NCBI GenBank assembly: GCA_946480845.1
Contig: CAMLLJ010000024.1
Location: 1-18,262 of the forward strand
Reading direction: 5' to 3'
Source: an uncultured Gemmatimonadota bacterium
GTDB taxonomy: Bacteria > Gemmatimonadota > Gemmatimonadetes > Gemmatimonadales > GWC2-71-9
DNA: 18,262 bases
Shown: positions 6,259 to 13,689 of the stretch, piece by piece
Layout: each line of letters begins with the position of its first letter
Position numbering within the stretch: position 1 is the first letter of the stretch
Notes under the pieces: model-generated
The model's input: only the letters and a program-made list of their open reading frames with translations
Told to the model about the DNA's origin: nothing
The model's database searches: none
Program-made: the position numbers and the translations under genes

Positions 6259-8088
6259 ATGAAGACGGGAACAAGGTACCTGCTGCCTGCCGCGGCGCTC
6301 GCTTTGCTCGTCACGGGAGCGGTGATCCGCTGGCGGGGAATCGAGACCACGGGCACCGCGATCTGGATGGCGGGCCTCGCCGTCACCGGCCTGCCGATCG
6401 TGCTGCGGACCGGGGCGGGGATCCTGCGGGGGCAGTTCGCGGCGGACATCGTCGCATCGCTCTCGATTCTCGGCGCGCTCGTGCTGCAGTATCCGGTGGC
6501 GGGACTGGTGATCGTGCTGATGCAGTCGGGCGGGGAAGCGCTCGAGGAGTTCGCCGCGGGCCGCGCGTCGGCCGCGGTGCGCCACCTGGAGGCGCTGGCG
6601 CCGCGGCTCGCCCACCGGCTCCGGGCCGGGGCGATCGAGGACATCGCCGTGGACGACATCGCCGTGGGCGACGAGCTGCTGGTCCGCCCGGGCGAGCTGG
6701 TGCCGTGCGACGGCGTGGTGCTGAGGGGGGACTCGCACGTGGACACTGCGAGCCTCACCGGCGAGCCGGTGCCGGTCCGGGCCGGCCCGGGCGCAAAGCT
6801 CATGAGCGGCAGCAGCAACCAGGAGGGCCCGCTGACGATCCGGGCGACGGCGCCGGCGCGGGAGAGCCAGTACGCGCGTATCGTCGAGCTGGTGCGCTCG
6901 GCGCAGGCGAGCAAGGCGCCGATCCAGCGGGTGGCGGACCGCTACGCGGCCTGGTTCACCCCGGCGACGCTCGCGCTCTGCGCCGTCACCTGGCTGGCCA
7001 CACGCGATCCCGCGCGGGTCCTGTCGGTGCTGGTCGTGGCCACGCCCTGCCCCCTGCTCCTGGCCGCGCCGGTAGCGATCATCGGCGGCGTCAACCGCGC
7101 TGCGCGCGACGGCATCATCGTCCGCACCGGGGCCGCGCTCGAGCGCCTCGGCACGGTGGACTACGTGGTGCTGGACAAGACGGGAACGCTCACCATGGGC
7201 CGTCCCTCGGTATCCGGCGTCCGCGCCGCACCCGGCTTCGATGCCGCCGACGTGCTGCGCCAGGCCGCCGCGGTGGAGCAGGCATCCTCGCACCTGCTGG
7301 GCCGGAGCATCGTGGAGGCGGCGCTCGCTGGCGGCGGGTCTCTGCCGGTGCCGGAGCGCGTGACCGAAGCGCCGGGCCGGGGGATCCGCGGGGTCGTGGA
7401 GGGCACGCCGGTCATGGTGGGGAGCCGGTCCTACGTGACCGGCGACCTGCCGGGGTCGTCCGCGGGTTTCGGCGCGCTGGACGGCGCCGGCGGGGAGGCG
7501 GGACTCCAGGCCTCGGTCGCCGTGGGCGGAGCCGCCGCCGCGGTCATCGAGTTCGCCGACCAGCCGCGCCCCGACCTCACGGAGGCGCTCGGCCGGCTGC
7601 GGGCGCAGGGGCTCACCAGCTTCATGGTACTCTCCGGCGACGACCAGGAGAACGTGACGGCCATCTCCCGCCAGGCCGGCATCGCCGATGCGCGCGGCGA
7701 CCTGCTCGCCGAGGACAAGGTGGCGGTGGTGCGCGGGCTGGTGGACGCGGGCCACCGGGTGCTCATGGTGGGTGACGGCACCAACGACGCGCCCGCGATG
7801 GGCGCCGCGACGGTGGGCGTGGCGCTGGCCGAGCACGGCGGCGGCATTACGGCCGAGGCGGCGGACGCGGTGCTGCTGCGCGACGACCTGGCGCTGCTCC
7901 CGCGCGCGCTCGACATCAGCCGGCGCACGATGCACGTCACCCGGCAGAGCATCGGCGTGGGGCTCGGGCTGAGCGGCGCTGCGATGGTGGTCGCCGCCGC
8001 CGGCGGGATCTCGCCGGCGGCGGGGGCGCTGCTCCAGGAGGGGATCGACCTGGCCGTGATCCTCAACGCGCTGCGGACGGCGCGCTGA
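6259..8088 (+). CDS. P1B-type heavy-metal-transporting ATPase with TPC motif
   Basis: This inner-membrane metal pump has 609 residues. Membrane segments near the N-terminus (from about residue 7 to 90) are followed by the actuator domain with TGEP, then the metal-site helix with Thr262-Pro263-Cys264 (ATPCPLLLAAP). Next are the phosphorylation loop with Asp306 in DKTGT and the hinge GDGTNDAPAM (Gly505 onward), then C-terminal helices. There is no N-terminal CxxC metal-binding domain. The TPC signature, instead of CPC or SPC, places it in or near the group called P1B-5, for which nickel or iron transport has been reported. The substrate here is unknown. The start ATG at 6259 has GAGG at a good distance. 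The gene is divergent, by 73 bases, from a multicopper oxidase, so a copper or iron homeostasis role is plausible. No C-terminal hemerythrin domain is present. Confidence 0.92.
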   Translation: MKTGTRYLLPAAALALLVTGAVIRWRGIETTGTAIWMAGLAVTGLPIVLRTGAGILRGQFAADIVASLSILGALVLQYPVAGLVIVLMQSGGEALEEFAAGRASAAVRHLEALAPRLAHRLRAGAIEDIAVDDIAVGDELLVRPGELVPCDGVVLRGDSHVDTASLTGEPVPVRAGPGAKLMSGSSNQEGPLTIRATAPARESQYARIVELVRSAQASKAPIQRVADRYAAWFTPATLALCAVTWLATRDPARVLSVLVVATPCPLLLAAPVAIIGGVNRAARDGIIVRTGAALERLGTVDYVVLDKTGTLTMGRPSVSGVRAAPGFDAADVLRQAAAVEQASSHLLGRSIVEAALAGGGSLPVPERVTEAPGRGIRGVVEGTPVMVGSRSYVTGDLPGSSAGFGALDGAGGEAGLQASVAVGGAAAAVIEFADQPRPDLTEALGRLRAQGLTSFMVLSGDDQENVTAISRQAGIADARGDLLAEDKVAVVRGLVDAGHRVLMVGDGTNDAPAMGAATVGVALAEHGGGITAEAADAVLLRDDLALLPRALDISRRTMHVTRQSIGVGLGLSGAAMVVAAAGGISPAAGALLQEGIDLAVILNALRTAR

Positions 8089-8139
8089 GGCAGGAGGACG
8101 AGGATAGATTCAAGCCAGACGCCCACCCAGGAGCCCTCG

Positions 8140-9291
8140 ATGAGGCTTGTCCCGATTCTCGCGCTCGCCGCCGCCGTGGCCGCGTGCACGCCCGGCGGAG
8201 CCATCGGCCAGGCGGAAGCCACCGCGGCGCGCTCGCCGACGCCGGCCCCGACCGACGGCGCAATCGTCACCGAGGTCGTCGCGCGCGGCCTCGAGCACCC
8301 GTGGGGCTTCGCCTTCCTGCCGGACAACCGCTTCCTGGTCACCGAGCGGCCGGGCCGCCTGCGCATCGTCGAGGCGGACGGGTCGCTGTCGGCGCCGCTC
8401 ACCGGCGTTCCCGAGGTGGCGGCGAGGGGGCAGGGTGGCCTCCTCGACGTGACCCTGCACCCCGACTTCACGCGGAACCGGCTGGTCTTCCTCTCCTTCG
8501 CCGAAGCCGGCGACGACGGCACCGCCGGCACCGCGGTGGCGCGCGGGCGGCTCACCCGCACCGGGCTCGAAGACGTGCAGGTGATCTACCGGCAGGAGCC
8601 GAAGGTGCGGAGCGGCGGGCACTACGGCTCGCGCATCGTCTTCCGCCCGGACGGGACGCTGTTCATCACCCAGGGCGACCGGCAGAACCAGCGCCCGCTG
8701 GTACAGGACCTCTCGACCGGCATCGGCAAGGTCATGCGGGTGAACCAGGATGGGACGGTGCCGGCGGACAACCCGTTCGTCGGCCGCCAGGGGGCGAAGC
8801 CCGAGATCTGGTCGTACGGCCACCGGAACGCGCAGGCCGCGGCACTCGACCCCTCGGGCACCCTGTGGACCGTGGAGCACGGCGCCCGCGGCGGCGACGA
8901 GCTGAACCACCCGGAAGCCGGGCGCAACTACGGCTGGCCGGTGATCACCTACGGCGTGGATTATTCAGGGATCCGCATCGGCGAGGGCACGGCAAAGGAG
9001 GGGATGGAGCAGCCGGTCTACTACTGGGACCCGGTGATCGCGCCGTCGGGAATGACCTTCTACACCGGCGACGCGTTCCCGGGCTGGAAGGGGAGCATCC
9101 TGATCGGGTCGATGTCGCCGGGCGCGCTGGTGCGGCTCGTCATGCGGGACGGGAAGGTGGTATCCGAGGAGCGCTACCTGGTGCGCGGCGGCCGGCGCGT
9201 GCGCGACGTGCAGCAGGGTCCCGACGGCCTGGTCTACGTGGTGACCGACGAGGACGCCGGCGAGCTGGTGCGGATCAGGCCGCCGAGGTGA
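8140..9291 (+). CDS. PQQ-dependent soluble aldose sugar dehydrogenase, lipoprotein
   Basis: This six-bladed-propeller dehydrogenase of 383 residues belongs to the glucose/sorbosone dehydrogenase family, which oxidises aldoses with PQQ in the periplasm. Supporting motifs are LEHPWGFAFLP near the mature N-terminus, GGLLDVTLHPDF, the catalytic region GGHYGSRIVF (His161), LFITQGDR, IWSYGHRNAQ, and ELNHPEAGRNYGWP. A lipoprotein signal ends at AAVAAC (Cys16), followed by a low-complexity linker. AGGAG sits before the ATG. No PQQ biosynthesis genes are in the window, so the cofactor must come from elsewhere in the genome or from outside. The 3' end overlaps the convergent membrane-protein gene by 58 bases. 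Substrate specificity cannot be read from the sequence. Confidence 0.93.
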   Translation: MRLVPILALAAAVAACTPGGAIGQAEATAARSPTPAPTDGAIVTEVVARGLEHPWGFAFLPDNRFLVTERPGRLRIVEADGSLSAPLTGVPEVAARGQGGLLDVTLHPDFTRNRLVFLSFAEAGDDGTAGTAVARGRLTRTGLEDVQVIYRQEPKVRSGGHYGSRIVFRPDGTLFITQGDRQNQRPLVQDLSTGIGKVMRVNQDGTVPADNPFVGRQGAKPEIWSYGHRNAQAAALDPSGTLWTVEHGARGGDELNHPEAGRNYGWPVITYGVDYSGIRIGEGTAKEGMEQPVYYWDPVIAPSGMTFYTGDAFPGWKGSILIGSMSPGALVRLVMRDGKVVSEERYLVRGGRRVRDVQQGPDGLVYVVTDEDAGELVRIRPPR

Positions 9292-9845
9292 CCAGCGGCC
9301 CCGTCCGGGGCGCGCCGGCGGACCAGCGTCGTCAGGCAGAGCACCGCCACCAGTGCCGTCGCCGCGACGAGCATCCCGGATGACGGCATCGCCAGCCACT
9401 TGAGCGATTCCTTGGCCGCGCCGGTGCCGCCCATGCCGGGCGCCCGGAAGCCGGCCAGGAGCCAGAAGACGGAATAGCCCAGGCCGCCGAGCCCGAGGGC
9501 GAGGGTAATGACGCGGGTGAGGCCGGCGGAGACGCCGAGCAGGAGCACCAGGCCGGACAGCACCACGGCCGACGTGCCGAGACTGCCCGCGTGCAGGTGC
9601 GCGCGCTGCATGTACGCCCAGGACTTGTCGAGCACCGGCTGGGCCTTCGCGGCGTCGCCCTGATAGGCGGTGGCCAGGACGGCAGTGGCGGCGGCGCGCT
9701 GCCGGTCGCGGATGAGGTCCTCGTTCAGCCCGAAGACGATGCCGAGGCCGAAGCCGAAGAGCACGGTCAGCACGGCGAGGCAGAGGCCGGGAAGGGCGGC
9801 GCGGACGCGCCGGTCGTGCGCGAGGTGAGCCAGGTCTGTCGTCAT
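9234..9845 (-). CDS. Four-helix membrane protein of unknown function
   Basis: I do not recognise this protein of 203 residues. Four hydrophobic helices are visible (about 17-40, 88-107, 110-133 and 155-175), with a hydrophilic region at 41-80 rich in Ala, Gln and Arg between helices 1 and 2. The stretch RAHLHAGSLG (His83, His85) at the start of helix 2 and the FRAPGMGGTGAAKESLKW segment (134-150) are the likely conserved features. The His pair at a membrane edge could bind a metal or heme, but there is no proof. The start ATG at 9845 lies inside an inverted repeat and has only a weak ribosome site. The last 19 codons are antisense to the end of the aldose dehydrogenase gene. It is divergent from murB. 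Confidence 0.75.
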   Translation of the reverse strand: MTTDLAHLAHDRRVRAALPGLCLAVLTVLFGFGLGIVFGLNEDLIRDRQRAAATAVLATAYQGDAAKAQPVLDKSWAYMQRAHLHAGSLGTSAVVLSGLVLLLGVSAGLTRVITLALGLGGLGYSVFWLLAGFRAPGMGGTGAAKESLKWLAMPSSGMLVAATALVAVLCLTTLVRRRAPDGAAGHLGGLIRTSSPASSSVTT

Positions 9846-9871
9846 GCGCGGAATCTCGCGCAGCGCGCATG
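9843..9871. repeat. 8-base inverted repeat covering the start codon of the membrane-protein gene
   Basis: The perfect arms CATGCGCG (9843-9850) and CGCGCATG (9864-9871) are separated by 13 bases. On the minus strand the second arm of the transcript contains the ATG of the four-helix membrane protein. A hairpin could therefore mask its start, or the site could bind a regulator. The rest of the 99-base divergent region (to 9944) shows no clear promoter. Confidence 0.35.
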
Positions 9872-9944
9872 AACCGGCCGTGAAGAACGAAGGAAACTTC
9901 AGCCAGGAACTGCCATTGTCCGACCCGCGTTCCCAGCCCGGCAC

Positions 9945-10865
9945 GTGAAGGGACTCGACCGCTCGCGCCTGGAGCGCGCTGCTCCGCTCGCGCCGCATAC
10001 GACGTTCCGGATCGGCGGGCCCGCCGACCTGCTCTACACCGCCACCAGCGCCGACGACCTCGCCGCCGCCATCCTCGCCGCGCGCGAGGCGGAGATGCCG
10101 TACTTCGTCCTCGGCCTGGGGGCCAACATCCTGGTCGGCGACGGCGGATTCCGCGGCCTGGTGATCCGGAACGCCGCAACGGCGCGCGCCTGGACGGCCC
10201 CCGGCCTCCTCCACGCCGAGAGCGGCGCCGTCATGCAGGACCTGGTGCTCGAGTCGGCGCGGCTCGGCTGGTCGGGGCTCGAGCACTATATCGGGATTCC
10301 CAGCACCGTGGGCGGCGCCGTCTGGCAGAACCTGCATTTCCTCTCGCCTGCGCCGGCGCGGGAGCGCACCATGTTCATCGCCGAGGTGTTCGAGTCGTGC
10401 GAGATCCTCTCGGCCGAGGGCGAGCGGCGCACGGTGGATGGCGCGTACGTGCAGTTCGGCTACGACGACAGCATCTTCCACCACCGCGCCGACTACGTGC
10501 TCTCGACCACCTTCCGGCTCGAGCCGGGCGAGCCCGAGACGCTCTTCCGGATCCACCAGGAAAACCTGAGCTGGCGCGGCGCGCGGCACCCGTGGCTGCA
10601 GGTGCACCCGAGCGCCGGGTCGATCTTCCGCAAGATCGAAGGGGTCGGCGCGGGGCGGCTGGTGGACCAGTGCGGCCTCAAGGGCCGGCGCATCGGCGGG
10701 GCCCAGATCTCCCACCTCCACGCCAACATCATCGTCAACCTGGGCGGCGCCACCGCCGCCGATGTGCGGGCGCTCATCGCGCTCGCCCAGGCAGAGGTGG
10801 AGGCGAAGTTCGGCCAGCGGCTGGTGCCCGAGATCGGGTTCATCGGGGAGTTCGCGGCGCCCTGA
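9945..10865 (+). CDS. murB: MurB-family protein (UDP-N-acetylmuramate dehydrogenase), divergent active site
   Basis: MurB reduces UDP-GlcNAc-enolpyruvate to UDP-MurNAc with FAD and NADPH in the cytoplasm. The FAD-binding part shows TFRIGGPAD and LGLGANILVGDGGF, then GIPSTVGGAV. The C-terminal part has PSAGSIF with catalytic Ser226, LVDQCGLKG, GGAQISHLHANIIVN and a terminal Glu296 in PEIG. Length (306) is normal for the short class without the extra loop. The substrate-binding motif usually written YRDSxF reads YDDSIF here (Tyr173-Asp174), so the Arg known to contact the substrate in E. coli MurB appears replaced by Asp. The GTG start at 9945 has no clear ribosome site; I found no better one. 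It is not beside other cell-wall genes. It may be the true MurB of this lineage or a paralogue with changed substrate. Confidence 0.82.
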   Translation: MKGLDRSRLERAAPLAPHTTFRIGGPADLLYTATSADDLAAAILAAREAEMPYFVLGLGANILVGDGGFRGLVIRNAATARAWTAPGLLHAESGAVMQDLVLESARLGWSGLEHYIGIPSTVGGAVWQNLHFLSPAPARERTMFIAEVFESCEILSAEGERRTVDGAYVQFGYDDSIFHHRADYVLSTTFRLEPGEPETLFRIHQENLSWRGARHPWLQVHPSAGSIFRKIEGVGAGRLVDQCGLKGRRIGGAQISHLHANIIVNLGGATAADVRALIALAQAEVEAKFGQRLVPEIGFIGEFAAP

Positions 10866-10878
10866 GCGCGCCCATGTC

Positions 10879-12969
10879 ATGATCTCGCGCTACGCCGACT
10901 CCGACGCTGCCGCACACCTCGCCGCCTACGGCAGCGAGTGGGGCGAGGACCTTGCCCTGCGGATCTACACCTCCCGCCTCCTCGGGCGCGACCCGGCGCT
11001 GGTACTGCACGGCGGCGGCAACACCTCGGTCAAGACCACGGCCCGCGACCTCACCGGTGACGACGTCGAGGTGCTGTACGTGAAGGGCAGCGGCTGGGAC
11101 CTCGCCGGCATCGAGCCGCGCGGCTTCCCGGCGTGCCGCCTTGCACCGCTGCTGCGCTTCTGCGCGCGCGACGCGATGAGCGACGACGAGATGGTGGCCG
11201 GACTGCGCGGGCAGATGCTCGACCCGTCGAGCCCTACGCCCTCGGTCGAGGCCCTGCTGCACGCGATCCTTCCGGGCAAGTTCGTCGATCACACCCACGC
11301 CGATGCGGTGCTCACGATCCAGGACCAGCCCGACGCGCGGGCCATCGCCGCCGAGGTCTGGGGCCGCGACTTCGTGTTCGTGCCGTACGTGATGCCCGGC
11401 TTCGCGCTCGCGCGCGCGGTCGCCGCGGTGGAGGGCGAGCTGGGTGAAGCGCACGGGCTCATCCTCGAGCAGCACGGGATCTTCACCTGGGGCGGCACGG
11501 CGCGGGAAGCGTACGAGCGGATGATCGCCGGCGTGCACCGGGCGGAGGAGTGGCGGCGCGAGCGGCGGCCGGCGCTCGTGCCTCACGCCTCGCAACGCGG
11601 GGCACCCCGCGAGGTGCCCGGCGATGACGAGCGCCGGCGCCTGCAAGTGCTCCTCGCGCCGGTCGTTCGCGGCGCCTTCGCTCGCGCCGCGGGCGGCCTC
11701 CGCCTGATCGGGGAGTGGCGGGACGACGACGACATCCTGGCGCTCGCCCGGCGGCCCGACGGCCCGGAGCTCACCGCGCGGGGGCCGGTCACGCCCGACC
11801 ACGTGATCCGCACGCGGCCCCGGCCGATGTGGCTCACCGTTGGTGCGGACGCCGGAATCGACGCGCTCCGCGCCTCCGCCGACGCCGCGGTGGCCGCGCA
11901 TGCATCGTGGTATCGCGGCTACTACGCGCGCGGCGCTGCCGCGCTCGGCCGGACGCTCGTGCCACTCGATCCGATGCCGCGCGTCGTCCTCGTCCCGGGG
12001 CTCGGCGCGCTCGCACTCGGCCGCACCATCGCGGACGCACGGATCGCCGGCGACATCTGCGCCCGCTCGGCTCGCGTGGTCCAGGAGGCGGAAGCAGCCG
12101 GACGTTACCACCCCGTGGGAGAGCGCGACCTGTTCGAGATCGAGTACTGGAGCCTGGAGCAGGCCAAGCTCGCCGCCGGAGGCAGGCCCGGACCGCTCGC
12201 GGGACAGGTGGCGCTGGTCACCGGCGGCGCCGGCGGCCTTGGCCTTGCCACCGCGGGCCACCTGCTCGCGCTCGGCGCGCACGTGATGCTCACCGACCTC
12301 CCGTCGCCGGCGCTCGACGCCGCGCGCGAGTCGCTCGCGCGGGAGGCCGGCCCGCGCGTCGGCTCGGCGGCGTGCGACGTGACGTCGCCCGAGTCGGTCG
12401 AAGCGGCGGTGGCCGCCGCGGTGCGTGCGTTCGGCGGCGTGGACATCCTCGTGTCCAATGCCGGCACCGCGCCGAGCGGGCTCCTGCACACCGGGGAGGG
12501 AGAGGCGCGGCTCGCCGCCTCGCTCGAGGTGAACCTGCTCGGGCACCAGCGGATGGCCCGCGCCGTGACGCAGGTGCTGCTGGCGCAGGGCACCGGCGGA
12601 TGCCTGCTCTTCAATGCGTCGAAGAGCGCCGTCAACCCGGGCCCGGAGTTCGGGCCGTACGCGATCGCCAAGGCCGGGGTGCTGGCGCTCATGCGCCAGT
12701 GCGCGGTGGACCTGGGCGCGCACGGAATCCGGTCCAACGCGGTGAATGCCGACCGGGTGCGCACCGGGCTCTTCGGGGGCGGCGTGCTGGAGGCCCGCGC
12801 GCGTGCCCGCGGCATCTCGCCTGATGACTACTTCAGGCAGAACCTCCTCCAGCGCGAGACCACGGTGGAGGACGTGGCCGCGGCGTTCGGCTGGCTGGCC
12901 GCCGCGCCCGCCACGACGGGCTGCGTCATTACGGTGGACGGAGGCAACGCCGCCGCGTTCCTGCGCTGA
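10879..12969 (+). CDS. Bifunctional class II aldolase / short-chain dehydrogenase (rhamnulose-1-phosphate aldolase/alcohol dehydrogenase type)
   Basis: This is a fusion of 696 residues. The N-terminal class II aldolase part (about 25-240) has HGGGNTSVK, the zinc-site histidines in DHTHAD (His138, His140) and EQHGIFTWG (His199). The C-terminal short-chain dehydrogenase (about 440-696) has the TGGAGGLG cofactor loop (448-455) with an Asp after the second strand (LTDL), suggesting NAD. It also has SNAG and the catalytic Ser581, Tyr594 and Lys598. Fusions of this plan cleave rhamnulose-1-phosphate or related ketose phosphates and process the lactaldehyde formed. The actual sugar is not known here. 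No sugar kinase, isomerase or transporter is nearby. The ATG starts 13 bases after the murB stop without a clear ribosome site, so translation may be coupled. An ATG at 10874 runs at once into a stop. Confidence 0.9.
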   Translation: MISRYADSDAAAHLAAYGSEWGEDLALRIYTSRLLGRDPALVLHGGGNTSVKTTARDLTGDDVEVLYVKGSGWDLAGIEPRGFPACRLAPLLRFCARDAMSDDEMVAGLRGQMLDPSSPTPSVEALLHAILPGKFVDHTHADAVLTIQDQPDARAIAAEVWGRDFVFVPYVMPGFALARAVAAVEGELGEAHGLILEQHGIFTWGGTAREAYERMIAGVHRAEEWRRERRPALVPHASQRGAPREVPGDDERRRLQVLLAPVVRGAFARAAGGLRLIGEWRDDDDILALARRPDGPELTARGPVTPDHVIRTRPRPMWLTVGADAGIDALRASADAAVAAHASWYRGYYARGAAALGRTLVPLDPMPRVVLVPGLGALALGRTIADARIAGDICARSARVVQEAEAAGRYHPVGERDLFEIEYWSLEQAKLAAGGRPGPLAGQVALVTGGAGGLGLATAGHLLALGAHVMLTDLPSPALDAARESLAREAGPRVGSAACDVTSPESVEAAVAAAVRAFGGVDILVSNAGTAPSGLLHTGEGEARLAASLEVNLLGHQRMARAVTQVLLAQGTGGCLLFNASKSAVNPGPEFGPYAIAKAGVLALMRQCAVDLGAHGIRSNAVNADRVRTGLFGGGVLEARARARGISPDDYFRQNLLQRETTVEDVAAAFGWLAAAPATTGCVITVDGGNAAAFLR

Positions 12970-12992
12970 CGTCCCGAACTTCCGGAGCTTCC

Positions 12993-13655
12993 GTGAGCGA
13001 GCATCGCTTCATCACCACGCGGAGCGCGCGCTACTTCACCCTCGGCGAGCCGGGTCCGGCGGTTCGCGACCTGTGGATCGCCTGTCACGGGTACGGCCAG
13101 CTCGCGGCCGACTTCCTGCTCGGATTCACCCGGATCTCCGCGCCCGACCGGCTGGTGGTGGCGCCCGAGGGGCTCAGCCGGTTCTACATCGGGGAGCCGG
13201 GCCGCCGGCACGGAAAGACAACGCCCATCGGGGCGTCGTGGATGACGCGCGCCGACCGGCTGGCGGAAATCGAGGATTACGTCGCCTATCTCGAGGCGCT
13301 CACCAGCGACCTGCTGGCACGCGTGGCCCCGGATGCACGCCTGCGCGTGCTGGGCTTCTCGCAGGGTGTCTCCACCGCCAGCCGGTGGATCTCCCGCAGC
13401 AGCCGTACACCGACGCAGCTGATCGCATGGGCCGGCGAGCTGGCCTTCGATCTGGGCGACGGCACGCGGCGGCCGCCGGTCGGCGTGCCGGTGCACCTGG
13501 TAGGCGGTACCCGAGACCCGGTCATCCCGTTCGACCTGATGCAGCGGCAGCATGAGCGGCTGGTGCACGACGGCGTGGACGCAACGCTGCACCGGTTCGA
13601 CGGCGGCCACCGGCTGGACCGCGACCTGCTTGGCGTGCTCGCGGCGAGCCCGTAG
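12993..13655 (+). CDS. Alpha/beta-hydrolase, phospholipase/carboxylesterase-like
   Basis: This cytoplasmic serine hydrolase has 220 residues. The oxyanion region is CHGYG, the nucleophile elbow is GFSQG (Ser123), and the acid and base are Asp175 (GTRDPVIP) and His206 (DGGHRLD). The family is the short predicted-esterase group related to acyl-protein thioesterase and carboxylesterase. The GTG start at 12993 has GGAG 5 bases upstream. It begins 23 bases after the aldolase fusion and probably shares its transcript. The substrate cannot be deduced. Confidence 0.88.
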   Translation: MSEHRFITTRSARYFTLGEPGPAVRDLWIACHGYGQLAADFLLGFTRISAPDRLVVAPEGLSRFYIGEPGRRHGKTTPIGASWMTRADRLAEIEDYVAYLEALTSDLLARVAPDARLRVLGFSQGVSTASRWISRSSRTPTQLIAWAGELAFDLGDGTRRPPVGVPVHLVGGTRDPVIPFDLMQRQHERLVHDGVDATLHRFDGGHRLDRDLLGVLAASP

Positions 13656-13658
13656 GTT
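13630..13658 (+). promoter_or_regulatory. Candidate sigma70-type promoter for the M28 peptidase gene
   Basis: TTGGCG (13630-13635) and TAGGTT (13653-13658) are separated by 17 bases, a good match to housekeeping -35/-10 elements. The promoter would lie across the end of the esterase gene and start a short leader before the ATG at 13690. This would separate the peptidase group from the preceding operon. In a genome this GC-rich a chance match is possible. Confidence 0.35.
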
Positions 13659-13689
13659 GCAGCAGCGCTTCTCACGTCCAGGGGAACCG

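Noticed and set aside
5935..7935. Long minus-strand open frame of 666 codons opposite the metal ATPase
   Set aside because: It has composition typical of a GC-rich antisense frame, no signal or domain, and covers both a real ATPase and the start of the multicopper oxidase.
9297..9312. Possible terminator hairpin (GCCCC, GTCC loop, GGGGC) just after the aldose dehydrogenase stop
   Set aside because: The stem is only five bases with no T-run and lies inside the coding region of the convergent membrane protein. Such short GC stems are frequent by chance here.
10840..12723. Long minus-strand open frame opposite the aldolase/dehydrogenase fusion
   Set aside because: No motif is visible, and the plus strand carries a full two-domain enzyme with catalytic residues.
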